Shown: positions 9,933 through 23,198, numbered from the stretch's first letter. The stretch: DNA of 64,000 nucleotides from Phycomyces blakesleeanus NRRL 1555(-) (GCF_001638985.1 NW_017265155.1:496001-560000); one strand, 5' to 3'. The notes: generated by a model not told the origin, from the letters alone. Translations and numbers: made by a program.

Positions 9933-11250
9933 TTAATTATTTTCTTTTATAAGCTCTTTTGCGGGTTGGTTGACGGTAGTGGCGGTGCTGGTAGTAGTGG
10001 TGCTGGTATCTTGTGTGATTGTTGATTCCTCTGATTTCTCTTTTTGCTCTGTTTCCGACTCCTTTTCTTTATCAGCCTTTGCTTTTGATAATCTTGGGGT
10101 CGAGTGTCCTTCGAGTACCCGCTTGGTTCTGTAGTAGTGGTTCCAGATATCCTTGGGATACCGCTTGCTATTCATCATCTTACTGACCTTGACCATGTCA
10201 CCGTGCTTCTGGTAACCATGATAAAAATCCAACTCTTCTTCAAGTGTCCAAGGGGACCGGTCAAACTTTGGGTTAAGTATGGCATTATAGTGTTGGGAGA
10301 TGTGACGAGGAGTCCGCTTGATCCCCGTTGCTTTCTGAATCAAAAGGAAATTGGTATTTCCGTGCTCCTTGATGGCATCCATAATAAGCTTGTCTTCCTC
10401 ATCTGAATATTGACCTTTTTTTTATTTTATTTATATACAAAGAATTTTTTTTTTAATAATAATGAATATATTTGTATTTGTATTTCATTGTATTTTTTTT
10501 AAAAAAAAAAACCCCCCCAACCAACCATGTAAATAAAGAAATTAAATTGAATAAATAAACAAATAAAGAAAAAATTGGGATACCTTTCTTAATATCTGCC
10601 ATTTGCCACTTCCAGCGTTCTAGACACTGACGTTTGGTACGCGTTTTGAATTCATTGCCAATTGCAGTCCAATTATTAGGGCCATGTTTTTCAACAAGCT
10701 GAGTCAGCTTGGCGCTTTCTTCTTCAGACCATTTTCCATGTTTGATAGTTGGGTCAAGACTGTATATCCAAGTCTGTTTGATGATAGGAATCGGACGACG
10801 GAGGGGCAGCTGGTCTCTGATTTTGACCCAATCAACGTCCTTGGCATCTCCAACGAGATCTCGCAAAAGATCGAGTTCTTCTTTTGACCATGGACCTAGG
10901 AATTGCGAACCTTTCATGGTCAGGCATCGCTGTTTGATGTGAGCCGGAGATCGCATGTCAAAGTGTTTGGAAATCTCTGTCCATCTTTCACCATAGATTT
11001 CAATTAGCTTTTCGAGTTTTAGTTGTTCTTCTTCGGTCCATGAGCGACGGAAACGACCAAGAGAGGAAGGATGAGTAGAAGTAGAAGTAGAAGTATTGTT
11101 GGTAGTAGTGCTAGTGTTTTGAGATAATTGTTCTGGTGGAACGATTGGCGGAGCAGTGTGTAGCGGCTTGACAAGTCGTGCGACAGAGGAAAATGGAAAC
11201 TTTATTGGACTAGTTCGTAAGTGAGCTGCCAGAGGACGTAGAGAAAACAT
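9933..11250 (-). CDS. Five-repeat Myb/SANT protein with a mitochondrial-type presequence
   Basis: Exons 11250-10584 and 10414-9933 join in phase 1, giving 382 residues. Residues 1-35 are rich in Arg, Ser, Leu and Phe with no acidic residue (MFSLRPLAAHLRTSPIKF at the start), which looks like a mitochondrial targeting peptide. A Ser/Thr linker follows. Five tandem SANT/Myb-like repeats then lie at about 68-113, 119-166, 172-219, 223-270 and 278-322, with the usual spaced tryptophans or aromatics (SWTEEEQ, PWSKEEL, KWSEEES, QYSDEED, PWTLEEE). The C-terminus is a charged and Thr-rich tail. Myb repeats normally bind DNA in the nucleus; combined with the presequence this suggests a mitochondrial DNA-binding protein, but nuclear or dual location is possible. 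It is convergent with the steroid-reductase-like gene and divergent from the F-box gene. Confidence 0.85.
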
Positions 11251-12357
11251 GATTAAGAAGTTATTAAACAGAGCATGATGAGTGAATGGTTGAATGTGAC
11301 GTTAAAGAGTATATTGTGACTTTTTTTTTTATCATTTGCTTTATTAAGTTTTTTTTTTTTTTTGCTTTATTATGCTCTATTTTTTTGTTGTTGGTTCAAT
11401 GATCTTTGTAAAATCATGTGAGGGTTCTTATGGGTCAATGCATCCTGCGAGTTGAGCAATTCGATTGAGCTGTGCAAGACCAGGTTAGAACAGACCAGGC
11501 CAAAACAGATCAAATCAGGCCAGGCCAGGCCAGAACAGACCAGAACAGACCAGACCAAACCAGACCGGATTGAATTGAATTGAGTTGAGTTGAGTTGAAT
11601 TGGATTAGGTTGGATCGAATTGAATTGAATTATAGAATTGAATAGTTGAATTGAATTGAATAATTGAATAAGTGAATTGAATTATAGAATTGGATCATAT
11701 TTTGTTTTCATTGTGAGCATACCAGTGAAACAAGAAAGACCAAAAAAAAAACAAAAAAAAAGAAAAAAAAAAGCTATAAAAAAGCTATAAAAAGTAAGGG
11801 TTGGGACCATCCGATGTCTTATCATTTTAGCCCTTCTATATTCCCCTCCTTCTTCATCCTACCCCCTCCCTTTCTCTTTCTCTCTCTTTCTCTCTCCTCT
11901 TTTGATTTGATTTGATTTGATTTGATTTGATTTCTTTCTTCTTTTCTCTCTCTCTCTCTTTCTTTCTTTCTTTATTCTCTCACACCCCCCCCCCCTTCTT
12001 TCTATATCTCATATATTTATTTTTAATATTATCTTTACTATTGTTGTACAGACACATACATATTAAATACATAAATATAAATATTCATTATCTATTATTT
12101 ATTTTTCTATCATTCTCATTTCATATCTTCTTCCTTCTTCCTTCCTTTTTTCTTTATCAAATATATATATATATATATCAAATATCAAATATCAAATATC
12201 AATAGCAGTAGTATTACTATTACTATCACTTGCTAGTATTTTCTTCAAATATATATATATATATATATAAATATATATAAAAGAAAGGGAATCGACTGTT
12301 TTTATTTTCTTTTTCACAAAGGATATTCTTGGCTTGTAATTCTATAGAGGTTTTATA
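11251..12357. other. Divergent intergenic region with degenerate tandem repeats
   Basis: No gene is seen. Distinct blocks follow one another: a CCAGG/CCAGAACAGA block (about 11475-11570), a TTGAA/TTGAG pentamer block (about 11568-11690), CT-rich DNA (11840-11900), (TTTGA)n (11899-11931), TTTC runs and a C tract (about 11982-11995), and several AT runs (12163-12280). Confidence 0.6.
11475..11690. repeat. Compound period-5/10 tandem repeat
   Basis: The first part is built from CCAGG and CCAGAACAGA units. The second is built from TTGAA, TTGAG and TTGGA units. Both have a five-base period and drift gradually, as in an old expanded microsatellite. They lie between two divergent promoters. Confidence 0.8.
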
Positions 12358-12546
12358 ATGACCGTATTAGAGGGTAAGAATTTTTTTTTAAATTTTTTTA
12401 AATTTTAAATTTTGTTTTGGCTGTGGTATTTCAGAAATATACAAATTCTTTAAAAATATATATATATATATATATTTATATACATAGAGCAAATGCTGTA
12501 CATAGTATACATAAACACGCACATTACATTGCTGATACTCTATTCC

Positions 12547-12587
<41 letters not shown>

Positions 12588-14428
12588 GAATGAATGTGTT
12601 TATACATAGTCTATCCTTATTTTATCCAATTACCCGAAGAACTCCAAATCAAGATTTTTGGGGCTCTTCCAATCCAAGATCTTGTACAGGCAACAACAGT
12701 AAGTAATGATTAATATTTAATTTATAATTCTTGTATATATATATATATGTATATTAAGGATTCTTTATTGATTTATTGATTGATTTTATTGATTTATTGA
12801 TTAATGCTATTAATGCTATTGATACTATTGATACTATATAAAAAAATATATATTAATCTTAAATATTAAAATTAATATTAACATTAATGTTAATGTAAAT
12901 GTTAATGTAAATGTTAATAACATTAGGTGTGCCATGCATGGAGAAGACTGGCTTACGATGGTAGTCTGTGGACAAGTATTGACGTTACAATATTCTCCAA
13001 CATCATTCCAGAAGACCAACTGGTGCAGCTTGCAGTCAATGCAGGCACCTTTCTCAAATCCATTAACCTTCGGTGAGTAAAATATAGAAAGAAAGAAACA
13101 AAATTATACATACAGATACCTACAGATACCTACAGATAGATACAGATAGATACATACAAAATTTAATAACCATATGCCTATTTCTCTCTTTCTTTCTTTA
13201 ATTCAGTGGCTGTTCTCATTTAAATGGCTATGGACTGCGATCGCTGGCGGTGGCATGTCCAAACATTCAAGTAGTTTACCTCAAGGACTGTCGAGGTCTA
13301 TCGACCGCAAGCATAGGATTCTTTCTTCAACTCATCCCGTCCGTGTGTGTATTAGATTTGAGTGGATTAGATAGCGTGAGCGATGGAATACTCCAGACCA
13401 TCGGGTCACACCTACCCACCCTCGAAAAACTCAATCTGGCATGGTGCCGGAAGATCAGCGGAAAGGGCATTCCTGCACTGGCCGAGGGCTGCACAATGCT
13501 TAGGCACCTCAAACTTAACGGATGCACTAATCTGGACGAGCGGGCAATGCACAGTCTTGGAGAATTACCAAACCTCACGCACCTTTGCCTGACCTCTTGT
13601 GTCAGCCTAAACGACACCTTGCTCCTAAAGTTCCTCAGCCGCTCAACTGCTCCTCTGACTCGCCTCAAACTCTCCAGATGTGCTCTGCTGTCCGATATCT
13701 CCCTTCGCAATCTCGCCTTGCACTCCACAAAACTCACCCATCTTGAACTCGCCGGCTGCATTCTTCTGACCGACCAAGGCTTCTCCTTTTTGGCCCCACG
13801 GATCACCGGACTTGTCCACCTTGACCTCGAAGAACTCCTACACATCACTGCTCTGACTGTCAAGTCTCTGGCAAATCACCAGCCGAACCTCAGGCATCTC
13901 TGTCTCTCAAACTGCACCCAGATCGGAGACGACGCAATCACCCATCTCGTACTTCATGGCATCTGCCACAACCTCAGTCACTTAGAACTCGCCAACTGCA
14001 TCGTCACCGACACCACTCTCCAAGCGATCGCAGGCCACCTCACCAAACAAAAGCCATCCACAGACTCCAACTTTTCTTTCCAAGACACCAATACTGCCGA
14101 GCGCAACTTTAATGTCGAGGTCTTGGATTGTTCAAATATCACAGAAACCGGAGTACGAACAGCTCTGGCCAAGGCAGGTCCTCTCCTTACAATCAAAAGT
14201 TTCTATTTAAGGAATAATGAAGAAGGACAGGAGAATCTCAACAGCAACAACAACAACAACAATATTGGTAATAGAGGAGGAGGCTTAGGCTTGGGTATAG
14301 GTTTAGGTGAAGGCGGCGGTGGTGGTGGTGGCGGTGGTAATGGTCGTCGATACAATTCTATGGGGCGACAACGGCGACAATTGATGAGTCCGCGTCCAAG
14401 CTCTTCACCAAACTGCATAATTCTCTAA
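12358..14428 (+). CDS. F-box and leucine-rich repeat protein (AMN1/GRR1-like)
   Basis: Four exons, 12358-12373 (only 16 bases), 12610-12698, 12927-13072 and 13207-14428, are phase-consistent and give 490 residues. The F-box lies at about residues 9-55 (LPEELQIKIFGALP, then VCHAWRRLA, then LWTSID). At least ten cysteine-containing LRRs follow at about 75-400 (units of the type LKLNGCTNLDERAM and LNLAWCRKISGKGI). The C-terminal 70 residues are low complexity, with Asn, Gly and Ser/Arg runs. F-box/LRR proteins are substrate receptors of SCF ubiquitin ligases (Skp1-Cul1); the target is unknown. The short first exon and the position of the F-box make 12358 the best start. Codon use in the big last exon is C-rich. 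The gene is convergent with the UXS gene, 255 bases apart. Confidence 0.88.
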
Positions 14429-14458
14429 TAAACAGACTACACACACACATATATATAT

Positions 14459-14531
14459 ATATATTATATTATATTATATTATATTATATTATATTATATT
14501 ATATTATATTATATTATATTATATTATATTT
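14459..14531. repeat. (ATATT)n microsatellite
   Basis: About 14 copies of a five-base unit lie immediately downstream of the F-box gene, flanked by an AT run. The same unit occurs at 3465-3500. Confidence 0.9.
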
Positions 14532-14683
14532 ATATTGATTTTATTTTTTCAAAAAAAAAAGCATTGGATTGTGTGTGTGTTTAAGTGTAGGTGTAGGTGT
14601 AGGTTGTATTTTATATGCGTGTTGTATTGTGTTGTGTAGGTGTGATATATTCCTTTCTTGAATTTCTTGGGATTTTTTTTTAT

Positions 14684-16257
14684 TTACTCTCCAGCCTCGT
14701 TATTTTCGGCTGCTTGCAATCTGAACCAGTCTATGGTTTCTTCCAATCCTTGCTGCACTCCAAACCGTGGTTGCCATCCCAGATGTTTTTGTGCTATTTC
14801 AATCGCAGGCTTGCGTTTCCGGGGATCATCTGTGAGAGCAGGCAGCCTCTTGATGGCAATAGCCCGACTGGGATCCACGATCTTATTGATCATCGTGGCA
14901 AACTGACCAATCGTGTATTCTTCCGGATTTCCAAGGTTGACTGGGCTCTGGTACCGTTTGTTCATCAGAAGGATCAAGCCATCAACCAGATCATGCACAT
15001 ATTGGAATGAGCGTGTCTGGTCTCCATCTCCATACAATGTCAGAGGATTTCCTCGAAGCGCTTGCATAATAAAGTTACTTACTACCCTGCCGTCTGCAGG
15101 ACACATGCGAGGCCCTACATACACATTTTTAGATTTTAGATTTTAGATTTAAGAAAACAATTGAATCATTTTGCTCACAAGATTACTATACTATATATCA
15201 ATAATAATAATAACAACAACAAAAAACCAGAATTGGGCTCATATAATTATAATCATATGTAAGCTGCATTCAATTAAGCTCTCACCAAAAGTACTAGGCA
15301 AAAAATAAAATAAATCATCACATTAGATTAAACCACTGCTTCTTTCTTTTATATATAACATTTGATCTTTGCATTCTATAAATCTACTATCGTACAACTT
15401 ACTTGAAGATACGTGCCACTCTAACATCTACCCCATCTTGTCTCATGTATGAATAGGTCAAGGTTTCTGCAATACGCTTCCCTTCGTCATAACATGCTCG
15501 CGGTCCGATTGGATTCACATTACCCCAGTAGGTCTCTTTTTGAGGATGCTCTTCAGGATCACCATACACCTCTTGTTTGTTTGTTTTTAAAAATAAATAA
15601 ATTCAAAAACAAACCGTTAATTCTATTGTAACGAATGTAATTTTTCTCTTTAAAAAATAAAATTATTATAATTATTACTTTACCTGAAGTCGAGGTTAAC
15701 AAAAAGCGGGCTTTGGTACGTTTTGCTAGTCCAAGCATATTAATGGTTCCCATCACACTGGTCTTGACAGTCTTGGTGGGATTGTATTGGTAATGAGGTG
15801 GGGATGCAGGACAGGCGAGATGGTAGATCTGCGAAACCTCGATCATAAAGGGATCCACGACATCGTGACGAACGAGTTCAAAATGTGGATGCCCTATCCA
15901 GTGCTGGATATTCTGCTTGTTTCCAGTAAAAAAGTTGTCGAGAACCACGACCTCATGTCCCATCACCATCAGACGGTCTACGAGGTGCGAGCCAACGAAG
16001 CCTGCACCGCCGGTGACCAGAATACGCGTACGTTCGGATGGCTTGAGTCTGCGGACGGGCGGGTAGTCAAGCGTGGCCTTGAAGGTGATCGTATTTGCGT
16101 CATCGTCGATGGTGTATTGTTTTGGTGGGGTGAGGTATAATGACCGTAGAGTTGGCAGAGACACATGGGATCCTACTGATTCGTGGCCAACATTCTCGAC
16201 CAGTTTGACACTTTCGGTGGGAGTTGGTAGGGTTTCTTTTTTTGTAGTTTCCATCAT
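14684..16257 (-). CDS. UXS1: UDP-glucuronate decarboxylase (UDP-xylose synthase)
   Basis: Exons 16257-15684, 15571-15403, 15293-15286 and 15114-14684 give 393 residues. The third exon is only 8 bases, but it restores the NTFGPRM motif exactly across three junctions. This short-chain dehydrogenase fold has the NAD-binding TGGAGFVGS loop at about residue 80, the HDVVDP and YHLACPASP blocks, and the catalytic Y-x3-K (YDEGK). Near the C-terminus are the [12 protein letters not shown] and PVNLGNPEE blocks. The enzyme oxidises, decarboxylates and reduces UDP-glucuronate to UDP-xylose using bound NAD. Some homologues have an N-terminal membrane anchor; none is seen, so a cytosolic enzyme is likely. 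Glucuronate-derived sugars are prominent in mucoralean walls, which gives a plausible role. It is convergent with the F-box gene. Confidence 0.93.
15286..15293 (-). other. 8-base microexon of the UXS gene
   Basis: The eight bases TACTTTTG lie between a CCTAG acceptor and a GTGAGA donor on the minus strand. They supply the last base of Asn, all of Thr and Phe, and the first base of Gly of the conserved NTFG motif. Without it the flanking exons would be out of frame. Confidence 0.8.
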
Positions 16258-16978
16258 AGATAGATAACTATTTTATATTTTATCTTATTTTGTTGCACTG
16301 TATGTTCCTTGACTGGTTGGCTATATGGCTGTCTACCTATTTATTTATGCTTGTAATATAAAAGGAAGAAAGAGAGGTAAAGAAAAAAAAATTCCAAGTG
16401 AAATCAGAATAAAAAATAATATTAAATAAATAAATAAATAAATAAATAAATTAATTAATTAATTAATAATAATAATAATTTATAATTGAATACTGGTACT
16501 AGTACTATAAACATCTATATATCTGTATATCTGTAATTCTGTATATAAAAGGAAGTATGGATATTGGATAAAGTAAAGCAGAGTAAAGAAGAGCAGAATA
16601 GAGATTCAAGTAAAGAGAGGTAAAAAATGAGTAGAAAAATAAAATAATGTAAAAAAAAAAGAATATTAAAAGTGGGTGCGCTTGATTCCAAATGTCTATG
16701 CTTCACGCCAGATATATCCTTTTATAGCAAAAATATCAATAAAAAATAAAAGAGGCGCCTCATTAAAGTAAATGCAACTTTGCTTATCATTCCTTCTTTC
16801 TTTCTTTTTCTTTCTTTCTTCCTTTCTTTCTTTTTTGCTGCTGTCGTTGTTGCTGCTTAAAACATGTACATATATACGTAAAGAAGTATAGATATAATAT
16901 AGAAAAGAACAAAGATAAAGGAAATAATTATTCAAAAAAATAAATAAACAAAAAAAAAAGATAAAAGAGAGGTTACAA
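16258..16978. other. Intergenic spacer
   Basis: It contains (AAAT)n/(TTAA)n repeats (16423-16470) and TTTC repeats (16790-16830). I see no gene. Confidence 0.55.
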
Positions 16979-17925
<947 letters not shown>

Positions 17926-19497
17926 TGCAAGAGAGTAGATGAATATAAAAAGAGAGAGAGAGAGATGGAGATACTAAATTTATATGTGTTTTTGTGTGTG
18001 TATTAAACAAGGGATATGTTTAGGTGTATATGATAAGAATAAGAAGAAGAAGAAGAAGAAGGAAGAGAGGGAGAAAAGGGCTTTGTCTCTTTGGGTTTTT
18101 TTTTTCTTTTTCTTTTTTTTTTAGCACCAGGCAAACTAAGCTATGTGAGAGGTTGGGTTTGTTCATCTATCAAACAAAAAAAGTGACGTAGATTCTTTCG
18201 AGGCGGCGGAAGAATCTCGGAAGCAAGCCTTTTTGTTTCCTTGGGCGATACACACACACATATATATATATATATGTATATACATTAGATACGCATTTAA
18301 TGTATTGTCTGTATTATAACCAGATCTGTAGCCTAAATATATCTTTATCAGATAAAACTGAATATTCTATATATATATATATATTTTCAAACCTGAGCTG
18401 TACTTTTTGTTGGTTCGTCTTTTTCACTTTTATTGATCATATTATGCATTCTATTTTATTATAGTATTCTAGTATTCTAGTATAAATGCTTTTAAATCTA
18501 ATAAGGCCTGCGTGTGAATAAGTAAGAGTGTGACAAGTACGCGTATCTTTTGTGGATAAGTACACAGACACAGACACACACACAGAGAGATATCATAAAG
18601 ATCTATATACTTTTGTATAGAATCTTTATAAAGACAATAGACTGGTGATATTCACACCTCTTTAGTAATCTGATTCGTTTAGAGGACTACTTAAAGTCTG
18701 TATGATAAGAACCAGACTCTATATACTTTTGACAAGGTTCTCTTTCAGTGGAACTCTAGTCGGACCAGAAATTACTATAAAATAATATTATATTATATAT
18801 AATAGAGTAGAATAGAATAGTGTTTATAATACCTCTTTATCTTCATATACATGATTACATTGTGATATTATTTGGATCAGCATATAAAACTGAATTTTTG
18901 ATTTGTGTGAAATTTCAAAATAACAATACCAACAACAATAATAATAATAAAAGCATTAAATGTATTTATCCACGTTGTAATTCTAATCCCAAGGCTCATG
19001 GCTCATGGCTTTTTTTTTTGGTCTCCACGTTTGGCCATATTTTAACTCCGGAATTACACAAAAAAGAAGTGGAAAACGGTGCCCATTCTATTCAGGAACA
19101 TTTGTTCCCCTTCTTGCCTCTCCTCCCACTTGTGTTTTGTTCTTTAGTAATAAAACAATTAAACAATAGTATCTCCCTCTATAAGCCCCCCTCCTTCCTA
19201 TTTTATTATCATTATTATTAATATTATTTCAAGGGTGACTATCACTGTACCAACATTATCACTGTGGTTTAGATAGATAGGTTATTATTATTATCAGCAA
19301 TTTCACAGTACACTCTATATAGATCATTACAAAACGCTTGGTATCTAACAAACAAACATTACAAGGTTTTATGTTTATTTTCTCTATACAAATCACACAA
19401 TAGAAAATCTATTTCCAACTTAAATCACATACTACCATTACTACTACTACTAATATTTAATTTGATTTTATATGACTTTTTTTTTTCATCTCCCTTT

Positions 19498-19542
<45 letters not shown>

Positions 19543-20532
19543 TGGTTCGTCTATATGTATGTTCATATAAATCATGAGTCTCCTTGTATACCAAAGAAAT
19601 TCAACTTGCCAAAAGACTCTAAAGATTTTTTTTTAAAGAAAAAAGGCAATGGTATACTGTCAAATCCGAATTATGTATATATGTATGTATGTAGTTTTAA
19701 AAACTTTTAAAAAAAAACGTTACACTAGAAAGCAAACCTTCAAAGGATTCTCCGATTAACCCATTACAGTGTGTGTTTTTTTACTTGAGATTAAGACAAT
19801 GTTAATTATTATTATTTTATGGGCAAATGAAGAAGAGGATCGAGACAAGTTTAAATAAGAAAAATGAGATTCTGCTAAAAGGTACTCACAGAGCTGCTAA
19901 TCGATTATAGCTTTACAATCGATTAAACTGGTATTTCTTTGGTAATCATTCAAAATACAAATATAGGCACTGTTTTATAATAAAGACCATACCCCAAAGA
20001 AAAGGTTATTTTTGCTAGCATAAATTCAACAGATTTTAACAAAGTTCCTGGTAAAATATAGTATTATATTTAATAATTATTAGCATAGAAAAATACCAGC
20101 CTGCAAAGCAAACAGGAGGGTGAAAAATGAAACCTCATAGACACCATAGATAAAATTAGCGGGCTATAGAATATTACACTATATATGGTTGAGCTTTGCC
20201 TACATTTGGGACGCGCAATACTTGTTAAACTACCAGCTATCCATCAAATCCCAGATCAAATATTGTCAGAAAATACATTATACTCCCTCTACTTACTGCA
20301 TTTCTAAATGAAAGAATCACACCAATCCGAAATAGACTGCCCAAAATTCCAGTCAACAAGGCCAACTCTTAAAGAAACCCTCGAGCAATTATGCCTACCT
20401 TGAGATACATTTTGAATATTTATGTACAGCTGCTTGAGAAACCACAACCTCAACCTCAACAACCTATACTCCCAAGACTGTTTGCATTGCTTCCCTTGCA
20501 TAGTTTCAAATGAAACTTTATTAAAATAGACG
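17926..20532. other. Upstream and intergenic region with microsatellites
   Basis: No gene is supported. It contains GA and GAA repeats (17950-18062), CA/TA runs (18252-18275 and 18368-18384), a TATA run (19503-19539) and a pair of similar segments sharing TCTATATACTTTTG near 18603 and 18720. An Asn-rich open frame at 18820-19221 lacks any recognisable feature. From about 20,100 onward fragments may belong to the decayed Fanzor-like gene. Confidence 0.5.
18183..18217 (-). promoter_or_regulatory. CRE-like half-site plus AGATTCTT-N12-AAGAATCT inverted repeat
   Basis: GTGACGTA is followed directly by a perfect eight-base inverted repeat with a GC-rich spacer, about 260-290 bases upstream of the Rab start codon. 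The TTC...GAA arms resemble heat-shock-element pentamers. Binding of a CREB/ATF or HSF-like factor is inference. Confidence 0.35.
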
Positions 20533-21434
20533 GTGAGAACATTAGATAATTTTTCCAAGCAGGGCCCAGAGAAAATGCGAGACAAACCATCTGTAGCTTA
20601 CACAAGACGTTTATTTGCCCACTTCTTTAATTTTAAGAAGTTCAAAATCAATGATATAGAAATTTTTAATAAATCTCCCAAACGAAAAAGAAAAGATATT
20701 TATGAGCTCACTATACACCGACGGATATATGGGCAAGATATCGTTTGCAAGACGAATGGCGACTGATCCTATCAATTCTGTTGAGCTCACAACAGATGAA
20801 CTTTAATATCCAGGAAATTACGGGAAATTTCCGAGTGTGTACGGTAGATCCTGGAAGAAGAAATGCCTTCAATTCATATCATGGGAATGCTGACATAAGA
20901 CGCTTAACAACCAAAGAACACTGCAATGTATATAGCAGCGTTAAGCGAATATGCAAGTAAAGTGGCCCAAGGAATCAAGGAAGTTGAAACACATTTCATC
21001 AGTAAAAACAAAATCAAGAGAGCAATTTCTACAGCATATCCAATATATCATAGTCAATATTCCCATTATATTCAATCCTTACAACCTTAGAGTAGCTGAA
21101 ATATATTGGGAAAAAAATAGAGGTAGACAGAAAGCCCTAGACAGATTGCTTAAACATCCTTATACATGGGTCTACAAAATATAACAAAGAAAGAATAGGC
21201 GTCGTATAGCAAATTAACGGAATTTTGAAGGTACACACCAGTCTGTCCAGCCAAAGTATCAAGACAATGCCTTATTGTTTGTATCCAATTCCTCTTATAA
21301 TTTAAAATATTTTTGCAATAACTGTAATATTTTCTGGAATAGGGATATCATGGTGGCAAAAAAAACATGCTCTATATTCACAGAAAATTTGGAGTGACAA
21401 TGGTAGGCCAGAAATCTTCACTCCTCAACTGTAA
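20533..21434 (+). pseudogene. Decayed Fanzor/TnpB-like RNA-guided nuclease gene (Cas12f1-like TNB region)
   Basis: Open fragments in all three frames follow the order of mucoralean Fanzor/TnpB-like proteins. The first is a basic stretch with TRRLFAHFFNF. Next is the RuvC-I-like VCTVDPGRRNAF with Asp at about 20847, then GIKEVETHF, then an AEIYWEKNRGRQKALDRL block at about 21095. Last comes a half zinc ribbon FCNNCNIFWNRDIMVAKK at about 21311-21364, whose Asp at 21344 would be the RuvC-III residue, then RPEIFTPQL before a stop. Frames shift at least four times and several stops interrupt them, so no intact protein is encoded. The family identification rests on motif order and my knowledge of the family. 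The first CxxC of the zinc ribbon appears damaged. Confidence 0.6.
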
Positions 21435-23198
21435 CCAAGCACAACAAACATTATTGTTACCCACTCCGGTGGATAAACTTAAAGACGCTTACAGGTAAAG
21501 AACTGTTTTTGTTTTACCTTGTCTCAACTAAATTCCCTTTCTATCCCCAATTTTATTCTTTTGTGTCTCAATCTCAAGTAGAAACACTGTAACAAAGAGA
21601 CACATAAATTATAGTACTAGTTGATAAGCACATAACGATCAAATTTTATCTTTATTTTGATTTTTAAATTAAATTAAATAAAAGGATTATACAATTTTTT
21701 TTTGCAAGACTTTCATCCCTTCAAAGGTTCAATTCGTAAATCATATTCAATAGTGTAAGTAAAATAAACCCCCTGAGAACTGTCAAGAGTTTTTGAGTAA
21801 GGCACTCTGTATTTATTGAAAATAGTGTCGTCCAATTTTTTTGGGGGTGGTGTCATTTACATGTAACCTGATCCAGAATTGTCTATACTAAAATACCATA
21901 TATCGTGTGGATTTGAGGTTATTCTTTTTTTTTTTAAAAAAAAAAAAAAGAAATCCCATGGTTGAAAGACCAAATAAATAAAATATATTGTACATAAGGT
22001 GTCTAGAAACATTTGAAATATTGACACAAAAAAATTGGCAAGAGAGCCAAGGAGACTTTCCTTGTGCAGATTATACAAAAAAAAAACAAATTGCATTAGC
22101 TCTGGCTTACCGCCTGATATTTCAATTGAAACAAGTTAATATATAAGGAACCAAGCTCAGTTTATGTAAAATAAAGCTTATAAGCCGACAGTTTTATTTT
22201 GTCTTTTTTTTTTGAAGAAAGTACACACACATACACGCATATATAAATGTATACTACAAAATAATTTTATAAAGATTAACATTTAGTTAAAGCAATAGAA
22301 GAGCGTCTTTCTTCTTCTTCTTCTTCTTCTTTAGCTTCGATAGATTTATTACTCATAATAGATTAAGACCCTATAGACAGTTTATATTTTTCATCAGAAG
22401 AATTGAAAATATAAGCAAATAATATCACATTGTTTCCAAGCAACAGCTCTTGGAATCTAGAGCTTTTCTATGGTAATTCAAAGAAAAAAAAACCTCTCCC
22501 TCCAGTCTCCCCACATATCTTAACGCTATAGATAAGCTCATACTTCAAAACTCTTGTGACGATATGAATTGTATATACTTAAGGGGTTATATAGAGTACT
22601 GGTCACCCCAAAGTTTGGATTTAAATGATATTAAAACTATTTTGCTGGATATATATATATATATATAGAAGCTTAGTATGCTTATAAGAGTCCGGATAAT
22701 AAATATTACTAGAGATAATTTTATACTAACGTAGAGACTTTTATATGAAATTATGCCCAGGAAGAATGAATTTGATGTTAGACCAGTAGAAACCAAATTG
22801 TCTGATCAGAGGGTTCAATATTTACATTAATCAGTAGCTGTTATCATTATTTATTTATTTTTTTAAAAAAAATGACCATAGTACAGTCATTAGATAGCCA
22901 AGGATGATACACACACACACATATATATATATATAGAAGAAAAGAACTACAGTCAGAATGCACAATTTGTTGTTCCAAGAGATCTTATCTCTGTACTTTA
23001 TATATCTCGGATATTAATGTTATTCAATTAGCAGAAGGGAAAAAAGAACATAACTTGAATTTATATTGTTATTACTTGAAAAGAGTGTTGAATTAACCTT
23101 TTTGAAAGTTTGGCTTTGTTCTAAACACTCTTTCTTTCTTTTTGATATATAAAAAAATTGTTAATCAAAATCAAAATCAAAATCAAAATTTGACTTGT
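21435..23198. other. Repeat-compartment spacer
   Basis: AT-rich DNA with no supportable gene. It contains T11A14 (21925-21949) and T7A8 (22858-22872) tracts, a TTC repeat (about 22310-22330), AT runs and (TCAAAA)n at about 23165-23190. Confidence 0.5.

Noticed and set aside
13327..13863. 178-codon frame antisense to the F-box/LRR gene
   Set aside because: Shadow of the LRR-coding exon caused by its periodic, C-rich codons.
18820..19221. 133-codon open frame on the plus strand
   Set aside because: Composition is low complexity (Asn run, hydrophobic runs) with no domain, no splice-supported extension and no start context.
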